Below, one piece after another: positions 25,877 to 33,288 of a stretch of DNA of 64,000 bases (its first letter is position 1; every line of letters begins with the position of its first letter). The notes under the pieces were generated by a model that ran no database searches, had not been told where the DNA came from, and saw nothing but the letters and a program-made list of their open reading frames with translations. Source of the stretch: Atopostipes suicloacalis DSM 15692. GTDB lineage: Bacteria > Bacillota > Bacilli > Lactobacillales > Carnobacteriaceae_A. The translations under genes were made by a program, and so were the position numbers. The stretch spans positions 1 to 64,000 of the forward strand of contig NZ_FQUF01000003.1 in the NCBI RefSeq assembly GCF_900129085.1. Reading direction: 5' to 3'.

Positions 25877-26827
25877 TCATTCTTTTCTTAAAATACCTGA
25901 GACAATCTTTTCTAAATCTTGCCCTCTTGCATAGGATGTTTGCGTTCCTAATTTTTGGACACTATCACTTGCAATCGCATTCGCTAATTCGATGGCAACC
26001 CTAGGATTTAATCCGATCGATAACCCATAGGCAAAGGTCCCACAAAAAGCGTCACCCGCTCCCGTTGAATCTTTTACAGCAACTTGGGTAGTTTCAATAT
26101 GATGAACATCTTTATCTATTTTTGGTCGATAAAGCAAAGCACCATTTTTACCTACTGTTACTACTAAATTCGTATTCGTTTGTGTGGCGAATGCTTTAAT
26201 CGCAACAATTAATTGAGTAATTGGTAAATCATGCTTTTCTCCTGTAAGAAAAGCAAATTCCGTTTCATTTGGGAGGAGCCAGTCTGTATACTCCAGTATA
26301 TCATCCAATAAAACATCGGCAGGTGCTGGATTTAACAAAGTAATGGCTCCAGATTCTTTTCCTCGCTTAAATCCTTCCAATATTGCTTGTTGTGGATTTT
26401 CTAATTGAGAGAGAACAATATCTGCTTGAGGCAATGTTTCAAACGCTTGACTTACAAATTCAGCATCCAACGCCTCATTTGCTCCAGGTGTAATCACAAT
26501 ACGATTATCTCCATCTTCTTCCACCCAGATAGCCGCCGTCCCACTGTTCATATCTTCGACGACTTTCACAAAATCCGTATTGATTTTTTCATTTTGATAA
26601 TGACTAAGCCACTCTCTGCCGTAAGCATCATCTCCAACCGTTGTGACCATCGAAACATTCGCCCCTAATAAGGAAGCGATGACGCCTTGGTTGGATCCTT
26701 TTCCTCCAAATCCTTGCTGAAAATCTCTACCGTATACGGTTTCCCCTTTTTTAGGAAATCTATTTAAAAATGACGTTAAATCAATCATATTACTACCTAC
26801 AATTGTAAGGTTTCCTTGTTTAACCAA
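25877..26827 (-). CDS. rbsK: Ribokinase (PfkB family)
   Basis: Phosphorylates a pentose such as ribose at O-5. It is a 316-residue sugar kinase. IVGSNMIDLT and GGKGSNQGV (about residues 44-52) are the first PfkB signature. KDSTGAGDAFCGTFAYG near 255 is the second, with the catalytic Asp in GAGD. An in-frame ATG exists at 26884, but it lacks a ribosome-binding site. TTG 26827 follows GGAGG by 9 bases and starts the conserved region, so I use it. No ribose transporter is adjacent. The arginase-like gene lies upstream on the same strand. Confidence 0.82.
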   Translation of the reverse strand: MVKQGNLTIVGSNMIDLTSFLNRFPKKGETVYGRDFQQGFGGKGSNQGVIASLLGANVSMVTTVGDDAYGREWLSHYQNEKINTDFVKVVEDMNSGTAAIWVEEDGDNRIVITPGANEALDAEFVSQAFETLPQADIVLSQLENPQQAILEGFKRGKESGAITLLNPAPADVLLDDILEYTDWLLPNETEFAFLTGEKHDLPITQLIVAIKAFATQTNTNLVVTVGKNGALLYRPKIDKDVHHIETTQVAVKDSTGAGDAFCGTFAYGLSIGLNPRVAIELANAIASDSVQKLGTQTSYARGQDLEKIVSGILRKE

Positions 26828-26938
26828 TTGAAATATCCTCCTTGAAACATTCTCACTGATTCTTTTAGAAATCTTTTGCTTCATTTTACAGGAAAAAGAA
26901 GCAAAAGAATAATTATAAATGACGAGCTCCTATTTATT

Positions 26939-27694
26939 TTAGAGGAGGCTGCTTAAAGTTTCAAAGATTTTTCGATTCACTTCTATAGATTGCTGCAAGG
27001 TAGCTTGCATCGTAAACTGGTTTAATGTCTGATAATCCCAAACGATATCCCCACATACATCGGCTCCAACGAGTTTGTGATTTTGAGCGAGTAATTCGAC
27101 AGCAAAAAGCAAATCAGAAAGTTGATTGTTTCCTTGATCCCAATTTGTTTGAACCACTTCCTCTGACAAATAATCTCGATCAATGCTTATATAAATATTC
27201 TTTGTTTGAATGAAAGAAGAAATTTTTTGAATACTTTTAGTCGAATGATCGATAGGATTTGCGAAAAACAATTTATTAAATGTCTGTTTTTCTGTTTTTT
27301 TCCCATTCTCTCGGTCTGCTCCAATTACAATCACTCGTTTCATCAAAGGAAGTGTTTCGATGGCCGTTTGTATCCAAGAACCACAACTAATCGTATCCGG
27401 AAAGGGAAAATCACCTGCGTCATTATGATGATCAAACGTGACTAAAGTGAAAGGTTCGCTCATCCGTTTGAGGAGGACTAGCGTTAAGTAATGATAATTT
27501 CCATTTCCTAAATAATAAAGACAATCTTTTCGATGAACAGGTAAGCGCTTACTAATTTCTTCTAAAACATCTAAATGACACATGATATAAGTTTCTCTCA
27601 AATCAAACAAATCAATTCTTTTCGTATATAACTCTTTATAAATTTTATTTGAGAAATCTTTCTCATTCATGTGAAAGAACGTAATATTCTCCAT
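26939..27694 (-). CDS. Arginase/agmatinase-superfamily protein
   Basis: A 251-residue ureohydrolase-fold protein. The metal ligands appear as His in GNGNYHYL, the DXHXD motif in TFDHHNDAGDF and the SXDXD motif in YISIDRDYL. The usual GGDHS box is replaced by GNGNYH, and the DP after SIDRD is missing, so it diverges from true arginases. The substrate could be a guanidino compound or something else. ATG 27694 is preferred over 27706, where AAGGAA almost touches the codon. It is upstream of, and probably co-transcribed with, ribokinase. Confidence 0.7.
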   Translation of the reverse strand: MENITFFHMNEKDFSNKIYKELYTKRIDLFDLRETYIMCHLDVLEEISKRLPVHRKDCLYYLGNGNYHYLTLVLLKRMSEPFTLVTFDHHNDAGDFPFPDTISCGSWIQTAIETLPLMKRVIVIGADRENGKKTEKQTFNKLFFANPIDHSTKSIQKISSFIQTKNIYISIDRDYLSEEVVQTNWDQGNNQLSDLLFAVELLAQNHKLVGADVCGDIVWDYQTLNQFTMQATLQQSIEVNRKIFETLSSLL

Positions 27695-27842
27695 AAATAT
27701 CACCATTTTCCTTTTCTTATCCTTCTATTATACTCTTTTATTTAGGATTAGTGAAAGAAAATCTCAATTGCTTTAACTGGATTTTTATTTATAGATTAAT
27801 TATGGATATGAAAACTTTAGAAGGGCTCTGAGAATAGAATAA

Positions 27843-27892
27843 AGCCTACTCCCCTCGTTTCATATAGACACATATGAAGAATGGAATAGGCT
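27843..27892 (-). terminator. Hairpin downstream of the Cro-like gene
   Basis: AGCCTA pairs with TAGGCT, and an inner TTCATAT pairs with ATATGAA. T-rich sequence follows on the minus strand (TTTATTCTATTC). It is likely the terminator of the small HTH gene. Confidence 0.55.
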
Positions 27893-27919
27893 ATTATTTT
27901 CTCATTTATTCAGTTGAAA

Positions 27920-28129
27920 CTAACTTTTTGAATCCTCATCTTCGATTCCTAAGAGCTCATCTGTAGTCACTTTAAAAAACTTCGCTAGTTTAATCAAGTT
28001 TTCTCCGCCAATAGATAATTGATTTTGTTCCCATCTACTGATTGATGCTTGAGTAACGTTGAGACTATCGGCTAATTCCCGTTGTGTTAAATTTCCATGC
28101 TGGGCACGTAATTCTGAGATTTTTTTCAT
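27920..28129 (-). CDS. Small XRE-family HTH regulator (Cro-like)
   Basis: A 69-residue protein that is essentially one helix-turn-helix: LTQRELADSLNVTQASISRWE (first 20: LTQRELADSLNVTQASISRW) at about residues 14-34, followed by the conserved LIKLAKFFKVTTDELLGI. ATG 28129 follows AAGGTGG; the frame extends to a GTG at 28138, which would remove the spacing. It is transcribed divergently from an S24-type repressor, like the cro/cI pair of temperate phages, but no phage genes are near. Its promoter (28200-28173) is near consensus. Confidence 0.85.
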   Translation of the reverse strand: MKKISELRAQHGNLTQRELADSLNVTQASISRWEQNQLSIGGENLIKLAKFFKVTTDELLGIEDEDSKS

Positions 28130-28172
28130 CAAAACCACCTTCTCTATCTCGAATAGGTATTTGTATATTTAT

Positions 28173-28200
28173 ATTATACACGAAAAATATTCACGTTCAA
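28173..28200 (-). promoter_or_regulatory. Promoter of the Cro-like gene
   Basis: TTGAAC (28200-28195), a 16-base spacer and TATAAT (28178-28173) on the minus strand. The spacer contains ACGAAAAATATT, echoed by ACGAAAAAAGTT at 28240-28251, a possible shared operator half. Confidence 0.7.
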
Positions 28201-28249
28201 TAATTTTATGATTTTTTTTCATTAATATATTCATTTTTAACGAAAAAAG

Positions 28250-28278
28250 TTGCTTAATGTCTTAAAAAACATTAAAAT
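28250..28278 (+). promoter_or_regulatory. Promoter of the S24 repressor gene with operator palindrome
   Basis: TTGCTT (28250-28255), a 17-base spacer and TAAAAT (28273-28278). A perfect inverted repeat TTAATGT-N8-ACATTAA (28254-28275) fills the spacer, the expected place for a repressor-controlled operator. Confidence 0.65.
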
Positions 28279-28318
28279 GACAATATGTGAAAATTATAGT
28301 TTAGAAAGGATATAGTAA

Positions 28319-28984
28319 ATGACAACTTCCGGTGAGCGTATTAGACAACTTCGAGTACTAAAAAATTTAAGCCAACAAGAATTATCTCATGATTTAGGTT
28401 ATAAAACATACACAACCGTTTCTAAATGGGAATCAAATGCTAGCTTGCCTCCAGGAAAAGAGCTAAAAAAATTAGCGACTTATTTTCAAGTATCCACCGA
28501 TTTTATTTTGGGATTAGACAACTATCCTTCAAGCTACGTCCTCAATGAAATGCAAAACACAGTCGAAATTAACTTTATTGAATCCATTAGTGCAGGGTAT
28601 CTTTATACCAATGGTTATGACGAGGACACAAAAGAACTACCAACAGTTCAAGTTCCCAATCATATATTAACTGAAGATCCCGACAAATATTTTGTCATAA
28701 AAGTTCGTACAGACTCGATGAATCGTATGATAAATAGTGGAGATAGTATCGTCGTTTTAAATTATAATATGCTTGAACATCCTATACATAATACAGGAGA
28801 TATTATCATCGTTAAAATCGACAACGAATACAAATTAGAATATCTAAGGATGACCGATTCAACGGTACATCTAGAACCTTTTTCATACTTAGACGGTTTC
28901 GAAACCCTCACATATTCCAAAAAAGAATTTGAAGATCTTGAAGTTATTGGGAAAGTTATCTATGCTTTTAGGATATTCAATTAA
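28319..28984 (+). CDS. CI/LexA-like repressor: XRE HTH plus S24 self-cleavage domain
   Basis: A 221-residue two-domain regulator. The N-terminal HTH includes LSQQELSHDLGYKTYTTVSK (about residues 17-36). The C-terminal S24 domain has the autoproteolysis site Ala92-Gly93 (SISAGYL), the nucleophile Ser133 in RTDSMNRMI and the general-base Lys in NEYKLEYL (about 172). Such proteins are inactivated by RecA-stimulated self-cleavage during DNA damage. It is divergent from a Cro-like gene over a compact operator region. It may be a domesticated phage switch or a stress regulator; no lysogeny or structural genes are seen around it. AGAAAGGA precedes the ATG. Confidence 0.87.
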   Translation: MTTSGERIRQLRVLKNLSQQELSHDLGYKTYTTVSKWESNASLPPGKELKKLATYFQVSTDFILGLDNYPSSYVLNEMQNTVEINFIESISAGYLYTNGYDEDTKELPTVQVPNHILTEDPDKYFVIKVRTDSMNRMINSGDSIVVLNYNMLEHPIHNTGDIIIVKIDNEYKLEYLRMTDSTVHLEPFSYLDGFETLTYSKKEFEDLEVIGKVIYAFRIFN

Positions 28985-29016
28985 TATCCTAACATTCCAA
29001 ATCATTCTAACATAAT

Positions 29017-29051
29017 AAAAAGGCTCTTAGATTAACTTTAGGAGCCTTTTT
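29017..29051 (+). terminator. Terminator after the S24 repressor gene
   Basis: AAAAAGGCTC pairs with GAGCCTTTTT, ending in a T run. Confidence 0.9.
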
Positions 29052-29075
29052 GTGTAAAATAAAATACATTATAGA

Positions 29076-29095
29076 AATATTTGTAAACAAATATT
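29076..29095. repeat. Perfect AT-rich palindrome
   Basis: AATATTTGTAAACAAATATT is a perfect inverted repeat (8-bp arms, 4-base centre) in the otherwise featureless stretch 29052-29260. It could be a protein-binding site; no gene starts next to it. Confidence 0.5.
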
Positions 29096-29268
29096 AATAG
29101 CCACTTCAAAGATGGTCGACATTATCGTTACCTAAAACATTCAAAACAATTTACAATATCTTAACATATAGAATAAGTTAGAATATGGGGATTGTAGAAC
29201 ATCGATAATATTGGACCAACAGGAATATTTTTTATTCTATTTTATTTTCTGAATATAGCCAAACAAAT

Positions 29269-29296
29269 AGCCCTGCAGTCCAACAACTACAGGGCT
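29269..29296 (-). terminator. Terminator after phoU/Ohr remnant
   Basis: AGCCCTG pairs with CAGGGCT; the sequence after the stem on the minus strand is only weakly T-rich (ATTTGTTTGG). It probably ends the phoU transcript that runs through the Ohr remnant. Confidence 0.55.
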
Positions 29297-29309
29297 TATA
29301 ACTTAAAAT

Positions 29310-29600
29310 TTATTCTTTGTAAGGGATAATATTTAAAGACACATCAATATGGCCATTTTGTATTGCTCTTGAATAAGGACAAATTTCATTCGCTTTTTCA
29401 ACCAATTTCATAGCTTCATCGTCATTAAGTCCTTCAATCCCCACTTTGATATCCACCTGTAATTTAATATCTAAATTGTTCTCTGGGTCATGCAAATAGC
29501 TCACAGTATGACGAACAATCGATGGGTTCTCTACATTTTCTTCATCTTTTACTGCCTGCAAAGCCGCGTGGAAGCAGGCACTATAACCTAATGCAAATAA
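29310..29600 (-). pseudogene. Truncated organic hydroperoxide resistance protein (Ohr/OsmC) remnant
   Basis: About 96 residues matching the C-terminal two thirds of Ohr. LFALGYSACFHAALQAV contains the peroxidatic Cys, and ANEICPYSRAIQNGHIDV contains the resolving Cys. Full Ohr has about 140 residues; the N-terminal strands are missing. Upstream the same frame continues for about 23 unrelated codons and meets the phoU stop codon without any ATG or GTG. The first usable codon is a TTG inside the active-site helix, which would lose the catalytic Cys. I conclude the gene is decayed by loss of its 5' end. Confidence 0.75.
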
Positions 29601-29672
29601 TTTTTTTGACTCAAAGAGTAACCACTGAAAGATGTGTTCAGGAGTTTCTCTATATCCTGTAAAATTTAATTT

Positions 29673-30335
29673 TTAATTCAGTTTTCCTAAATCTACAATT
29701 TCTCCACTTGACAAATAAATAATCCCTTCACCAATATTCGTTACATAATCCCCTATAGGCTCTAAATCTCTTCCTATAAACGAATAGTCAGAAACGGAAA
29801 AAGCTGTATCAGGATTTTCTTTCATAATATCAATCGCCGTTAAACGAAGAAGATTGTAGTGTTTATCGACTTCTTCATCCCGTAAGGCAATTTCTCTAGC
29901 GGCCTCTACATTAAAATCAACAAAGGCATCGATAATATCTGTAGACATTTTCATAATCTTATTCCCCATGGATTGAATAATGGGTTCTAATTCTGGAACG
30001 TGCTTTTCATTTTTAAGATTAATAGTCACTTCAGCAATGTTTTGAGCATGATCGCCCATTCTTTCAAGGTCTGAAGAAGCACGTATTACAGCAATGATTC
30101 GTCGTAAGTCCGTAGCTAGTGGCTGTTGAAGAGCAATCGTTTCTGTACATTTTTTATCGATTTCATTTTCTTTATCGTTAATTTTTAAATCATTTTCAAT
30201 GATTTCTTCAGCTAAATTGACATCCTTTGTTACAAAGGCTTGAATCGCTTTATTGATGGCTTCATTTACCACAATCCCTAATTGTAATAAATCTCGATGT
30301 ATTTCAGCTAATCTTTCATCAAAAATCGTTCTCAT
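29673..30335 (-). CDS. phoU: Phosphate-signalling protein PhoU
   Basis: A 220-residue all-helical protein made of two PhoU repeats, each with the metal-binding DLERMGDHAQNIAE (first, about residues 90-103) or DLEPIGDYVTNIGEG (second, near 190) motif. PhoU modulates Pst phosphate uptake and PhoR signalling. No pst genes are in the window, so it is separate from its usual operon here. An Ohr remnant follows directly in the same frame. The start is supported by GGGAGGTG upstream. Confidence 0.93.
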   Translation of the reverse strand: MRTIFDERLAEIHRDLLQLGIVVNEAINKAIQAFVTKDVNLAEEIIENDLKINDKENEIDKKCTETIALQQPLATDLRRIIAVIRASSDLERMGDHAQNIAEVTINLKNEKHVPELEPIIQSMGNKIMKMSTDIIDAFVDFNVEAAREIALRDEEVDKHYNLLRLTAIDIMKENPDTAFSVSDYSFIGRDLEPIGDYVTNIGEGIIYLSSGEIVDLGKLN

Positions 30336-30438
30336 TGATTAGCCACCTCCCATAAATTAATAAATAAAGGATCAACTATGATTAGTATACACTTTTTGGC
30401 TTAAAAATGTTATTAGAAAGGTTATATAATATCGCCAC

Positions 30439-30471
30439 TAAAAAAACTTCCAAAAATATTTATTTTGGAAG
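30439..30471 (-). terminator. Terminator after mgtE
   Basis: CTTCCAAAA pairs with TTTTGGAAG, followed on the minus strand by TTTTTTTAG. Confidence 0.85.
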
Positions 30472-30490
30472 CTTTTCTTTAATTTTAGAT

Positions 30491-31846
30491 TTATAAGTGA
30501 TGGATAAAGTAAGTAGCTAGACTAAAGTAAACAACTAAAGCAAAGGTATCATTAATTGTTGTGATAAAAGGACCAGAAGCAACCGCTGGATCGATCCCTA
30601 CTTTATCAAAGAGTGTGGGGACAACAGAGCCTATCACAGTGGATAAGCTTAGTGTCATAAGTAATGCGGAACCAATAATGATTGAAAGTGTGACACTCCC
30701 ATAGAGAAAGTAAGATAAAACTCCGATAGTTATAGCAGAAGCTAGGCCAATTAAAACCCCTGAACCGAATTCTTTCCCTAGCATCTTCCAAAAGCTTTCT
30801 TCATTCTCTTCGTTTAAAGTCAGGCGTCGAACAGACACTGCTAACGATTGTGTCCCGACATTTCCTGCCGAGTCCAAAATTATCGGCATAAAAGCAGCTA
30901 AAGCGACAACCTGTGCCAAAGTATCTTCAAAAGCACTGATTAAGTTCGCCGAAATAAGACCTAAGAAAATTAAAATAATTATCCATGGAAGACGTTTGCG
31001 CGTCATTTGTAAAATTGTTTCGCCTTCTGGACCTTCCTCTTCATCTATAGAAGAAATCCCCCCAAAACGATGGAAATCTTCGGTCATTTCATCATGAATA
31101 ACATCCAAAACATCATCAACCGTCACAATTCCAAGTAAAATATTATCGTCATTTACAACAGGAACGGCCAATAAATCATATTCTTGAATAATTCGAGCGA
31201 CGTCTTCTTGATCCATTTCTTGTGAAACGTATATAGTCTGCGTATTCATAATCTCTTTTACTTTCGTGTCCCCCGGTGAAAGAAGCAAATCTCGCAATGA
31301 AAGAACACCAGTCAATTGATTACTCGGGTTGACCACGTAAATATAATAAATAGTCTCGGCTTGTGCACCAATCAACCGCATATCCGCAATCACATCATCC
31401 GCCGTATCTTCTGTCGTAACACGAATTAATTCGGTGGTCATCAACGCTCCAGCCGTACCCAGTTTTTGCTTCAATAAAGATTCAATAGCTTGGAGGTCTT
31501 CTGGTTTCATGATATCCAAAGCTTGCTGGCGCTTTTCTTCGTCCAACTGACTAATAAATTGCACCACATTATCATCCGCAATGAAAGAAAAAACATTTTG
31601 TAAATACGTACTGGGCAAATAATAAAAAGCGGCTAATTGATCATCAAAATCCATATCATCAAATAACTCTGCAAATTCAACCGGCATTAAAAATTCAGTG
31701 ATTTTAACTTTCTTCTCGGGATAGAGCAAATGAAACACTTCAACTTGATCGCGTTCATGTAACTTTAAAAATAAATCACGAAATTCTTCGCGTTCTTCTC
31801 TTTTAATGGCTTTATAAATTTGATCATAATACTCTTCTCTATTCAT
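30491..31846 (-). CDS. mgtE: Magnesium transporter MgtE
   Basis: Mg2+ channel of 451 residues. The N-terminal superhelical domain (about 1-125) contains LLYPEKKVKITEFL. A CBS pair (about 130-250) follows with MTTELIRVTTEDTADDVI and MNTQTIYVSQEMDQEDVA; it senses cytosolic Mg2+. The plug helix leads to a five-helix membrane domain with LAAFMPIILDSAGNVGTQS, the MgtE signature with the pore Asp. AAAGGATGAG precedes ATG 31846; the frame opens earlier, at 31900, but without a ribosome-binding site. No M-box riboswitch is visible in the 200 bases upstream. Confidence 0.93.
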   Translation of the reverse strand: MNREEYYDQIYKAIKREEREEFRDLFLKLHERDQVEVFHLLYPEKKVKITEFLMPVEFAELFDDMDFDDQLAAFYYLPSTYLQNVFSFIADDNVVQFISQLDEEKRQQALDIMKPEDLQAIESLLKQKLGTAGALMTTELIRVTTEDTADDVIADMRLIGAQAETIYYIYVVNPSNQLTGVLSLRDLLLSPGDTKVKEIMNTQTIYVSQEMDQEDVARIIQEYDLLAVPVVNDDNILLGIVTVDDVLDVIHDEMTEDFHRFGGISSIDEEEGPEGETILQMTRKRLPWIIILIFLGLISANLISAFEDTLAQVVALAAFMPIILDSAGNVGTQSLAVSVRRLTLNEENEESFWKMLGKEFGSGVLIGLASAITIGVLSYFLYGSVTLSIIIGSALLMTLSLSTVIGSVVPTLFDKVGIDPAVASGPFITTINDTFALVVYFSLATYFIHHL

Positions 31847-32121
31847 TCTACTCATCCTTTTATCATTAGTGGTTTCAATTAAATCATATGAACACTCCAT
31901 ACAATGAATTAATCATTTTCGTCTTCATTAATTTATCAAAACAGAGGGATAATTACAACTTAGAGAGAGTGAAAAAATAAATTTCTCTTATTTCGGACAT
32001 TTATTAACCAACTTTTAATATGTACTTCATTCTACTGTAAGAATAATTCTTCTTGTTATTACACATATATGTTATTATTAATTAAAATATACGTTTTCTT
32101 CCAACACCTATGGAGGTTATT

Positions 32122-32979
32122 ATGACAAAATTTATCATTACGACAGAGAGCGGCTCTGACTTACCTAAAGAAATCATTGATCGCTACAATATCTATGTTA
32201 TTCCGATGCATGTAACGATGGGCGATCAAACTTACGATGATGGTAAGTTTGATGTTGAAAAAGTTTTTAATTATTATGAAGAACATGAAGTCTTACCTAA
32301 AACTTCAGGAACAACCCCACAAGATAACACAAAAGTTTTCCAACAAATTTTTAATGAGCATCCGGATGCACATATTATTCATGTCGCTTATTCAGCAGTC
32401 ACCACCGTATCCTTTAATGCAGCGAATATTGCAGCGGAAGAGTTTGAAAATATTCATTTGGTGGATGCCAAGCATGTGAGTATGGGCTTAACAGCAATCG
32501 TAAAAGCAACCGCTCAATTTATTGAAAACCACCCTGACATAACTCCAGAAGAGATTATTGCTTTTGTTGAAGAAGTTCGCGAACGTACTCGTATGGTCTT
32601 TTTACCAAAAACATTACTTTATTTACGAGCAGGTGGTCGTGTTTCAAACTTAGCTTTTCATGGCGCAAATTTATTAAGGCTCCATCCGACGATTGTATTA
32701 GAGAATGGGTATCTGGTCTCTGGGAAAAAATACCGAGGCTCCTTTGAGCGTTGCTTGAAAAAAATGATAGATGATTTTTTCAAAAACTATAATATTGATC
32801 CCGAAACGGTGCTTGTCGGAGGCGCTCCAGATATAGACAATCAACAAAAAGAAAGCCTGTTTGATTTATTAAAAAATAATGGTGTTTCGACAATGGAATG
32901 GGTAGATGCAGGTGCTGTCATTTCAAGCCACGGTGGACCCGGTGCTGTAGGAATAACAGGAATTGAAAAAGCTAATTAA
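32122..32979 (+). CDS. DegV-family fatty-acid-binding protein (FakB-like)
   Basis: A 285-residue protein. The N-terminal FIITTESGSDLPKEI corresponds to the conserved TDS-type start of DegV, and KTSGTTPQD (about residues 58-66) holds the Thr/Ser that contacts the fatty-acid carboxylate. FLPKTLLYLRAGGRVSN is the second family signature. DegV/FakB proteins carry fatty acids for phosphorylation by the kinase FakA, so this could supply exogenous fatty acids to lipid synthesis; FakA is not in the window. GGAGG at 32112-32116 selects ATG 32122 over the one at 32110. A strong terminator follows. Confidence 0.88.
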   Translation: MTKFIITTESGSDLPKEIIDRYNIYVIPMHVTMGDQTYDDGKFDVEKVFNYYEEHEVLPKTSGTTPQDNTKVFQQIFNEHPDAHIIHVAYSAVTTVSFNAANIAAEEFENIHLVDAKHVSMGLTAIVKATAQFIENHPDITPEEIIAFVEEVRERTRMVFLPKTLLYLRAGGRVSNLAFHGANLLRLHPTIVLENGYLVSGKKYRGSFERCLKKMIDDFFKNYNIDPETVLVGGAPDIDNQQKESLFDLLKNNGVSTMEWVDAGAVISSHGGPGAVGITGIEKAN

Positions 32980-33013
32980 TTTACTTTTAGAAAGTTAAAC
33001 TATTTAAATTCGA

Positions 33014-33058
33014 AAAATAGAGCTTAAAAATCTTCGCTGATTCTTAAGCTCTATTTTA
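33014..33058 (+). terminator. Terminator after degV-like gene
   Basis: AAAATAGAGCTTAA pairs perfectly with TTAAGCTCTATTTT. Confidence 0.88.
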
Positions 33059-33139
33059 TGATGTCCAGAGTTTTATTTTGTCATTTATAGGGTAGTCCAA
33101 ATCATTTTTAGAAAACGATGAAATTAAATTTTTCCTATC

Positions 33140-33162
33140 GGACATTTTCTGCTTTTTTGTCC
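33140..33162. repeat. GGACATTTT palindrome, single degenerate copy
   Basis: GGACATTTTCTGCTTTTTTG followed by TCC keeps the GGACA and TGTCC ends of the dispersed intergenic repeat found at 23176, 41942 and 55574, but the inner right arm is lost. It lies between convergent genes. Confidence 0.55.
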
Positions 33163-33243
33163 AATAGACCTCTTAAAAATAGACAAGCTGAAAAGTACAG
33201 TTAAACAAAATTAACCAGTACCGTAGTATGTTAGCTGATTCCA

Positions 33244-33278
33244 TAAAAAAGGGAATACAGCTTTTACGCTGCATCCCC
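33244..33278 (-). terminator. Terminator after the BceB-type permease gene
   Basis: On the minus strand GGGATGCAGC pairs with GCTGTATTCCC (with G-U pairs) and is followed by TTTTTTAT. Confidence 0.8.
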
Positions 33279-33288
33279 TAAGTTCAAT

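Noticed and set aside
27920-28984. Prophage or integrative element
   Set aside because: Only a cro/repressor-like pair is present; no integrase, structural, replication or excision genes and no clear att repeats.
29310-29561. Intact short protein starting at TTG 29561
   Set aside because: This start would remove the peroxidatic Cys helix of Ohr and has no ribosome-binding site; a truncated pseudogene explains it better.
31901-32109. M-box (ykoK) magnesium riboswitch before mgtE
   Set aside because: Looked for the conserved blocks and multi-stem layout; the 200-base region is AT-rich and shows none.
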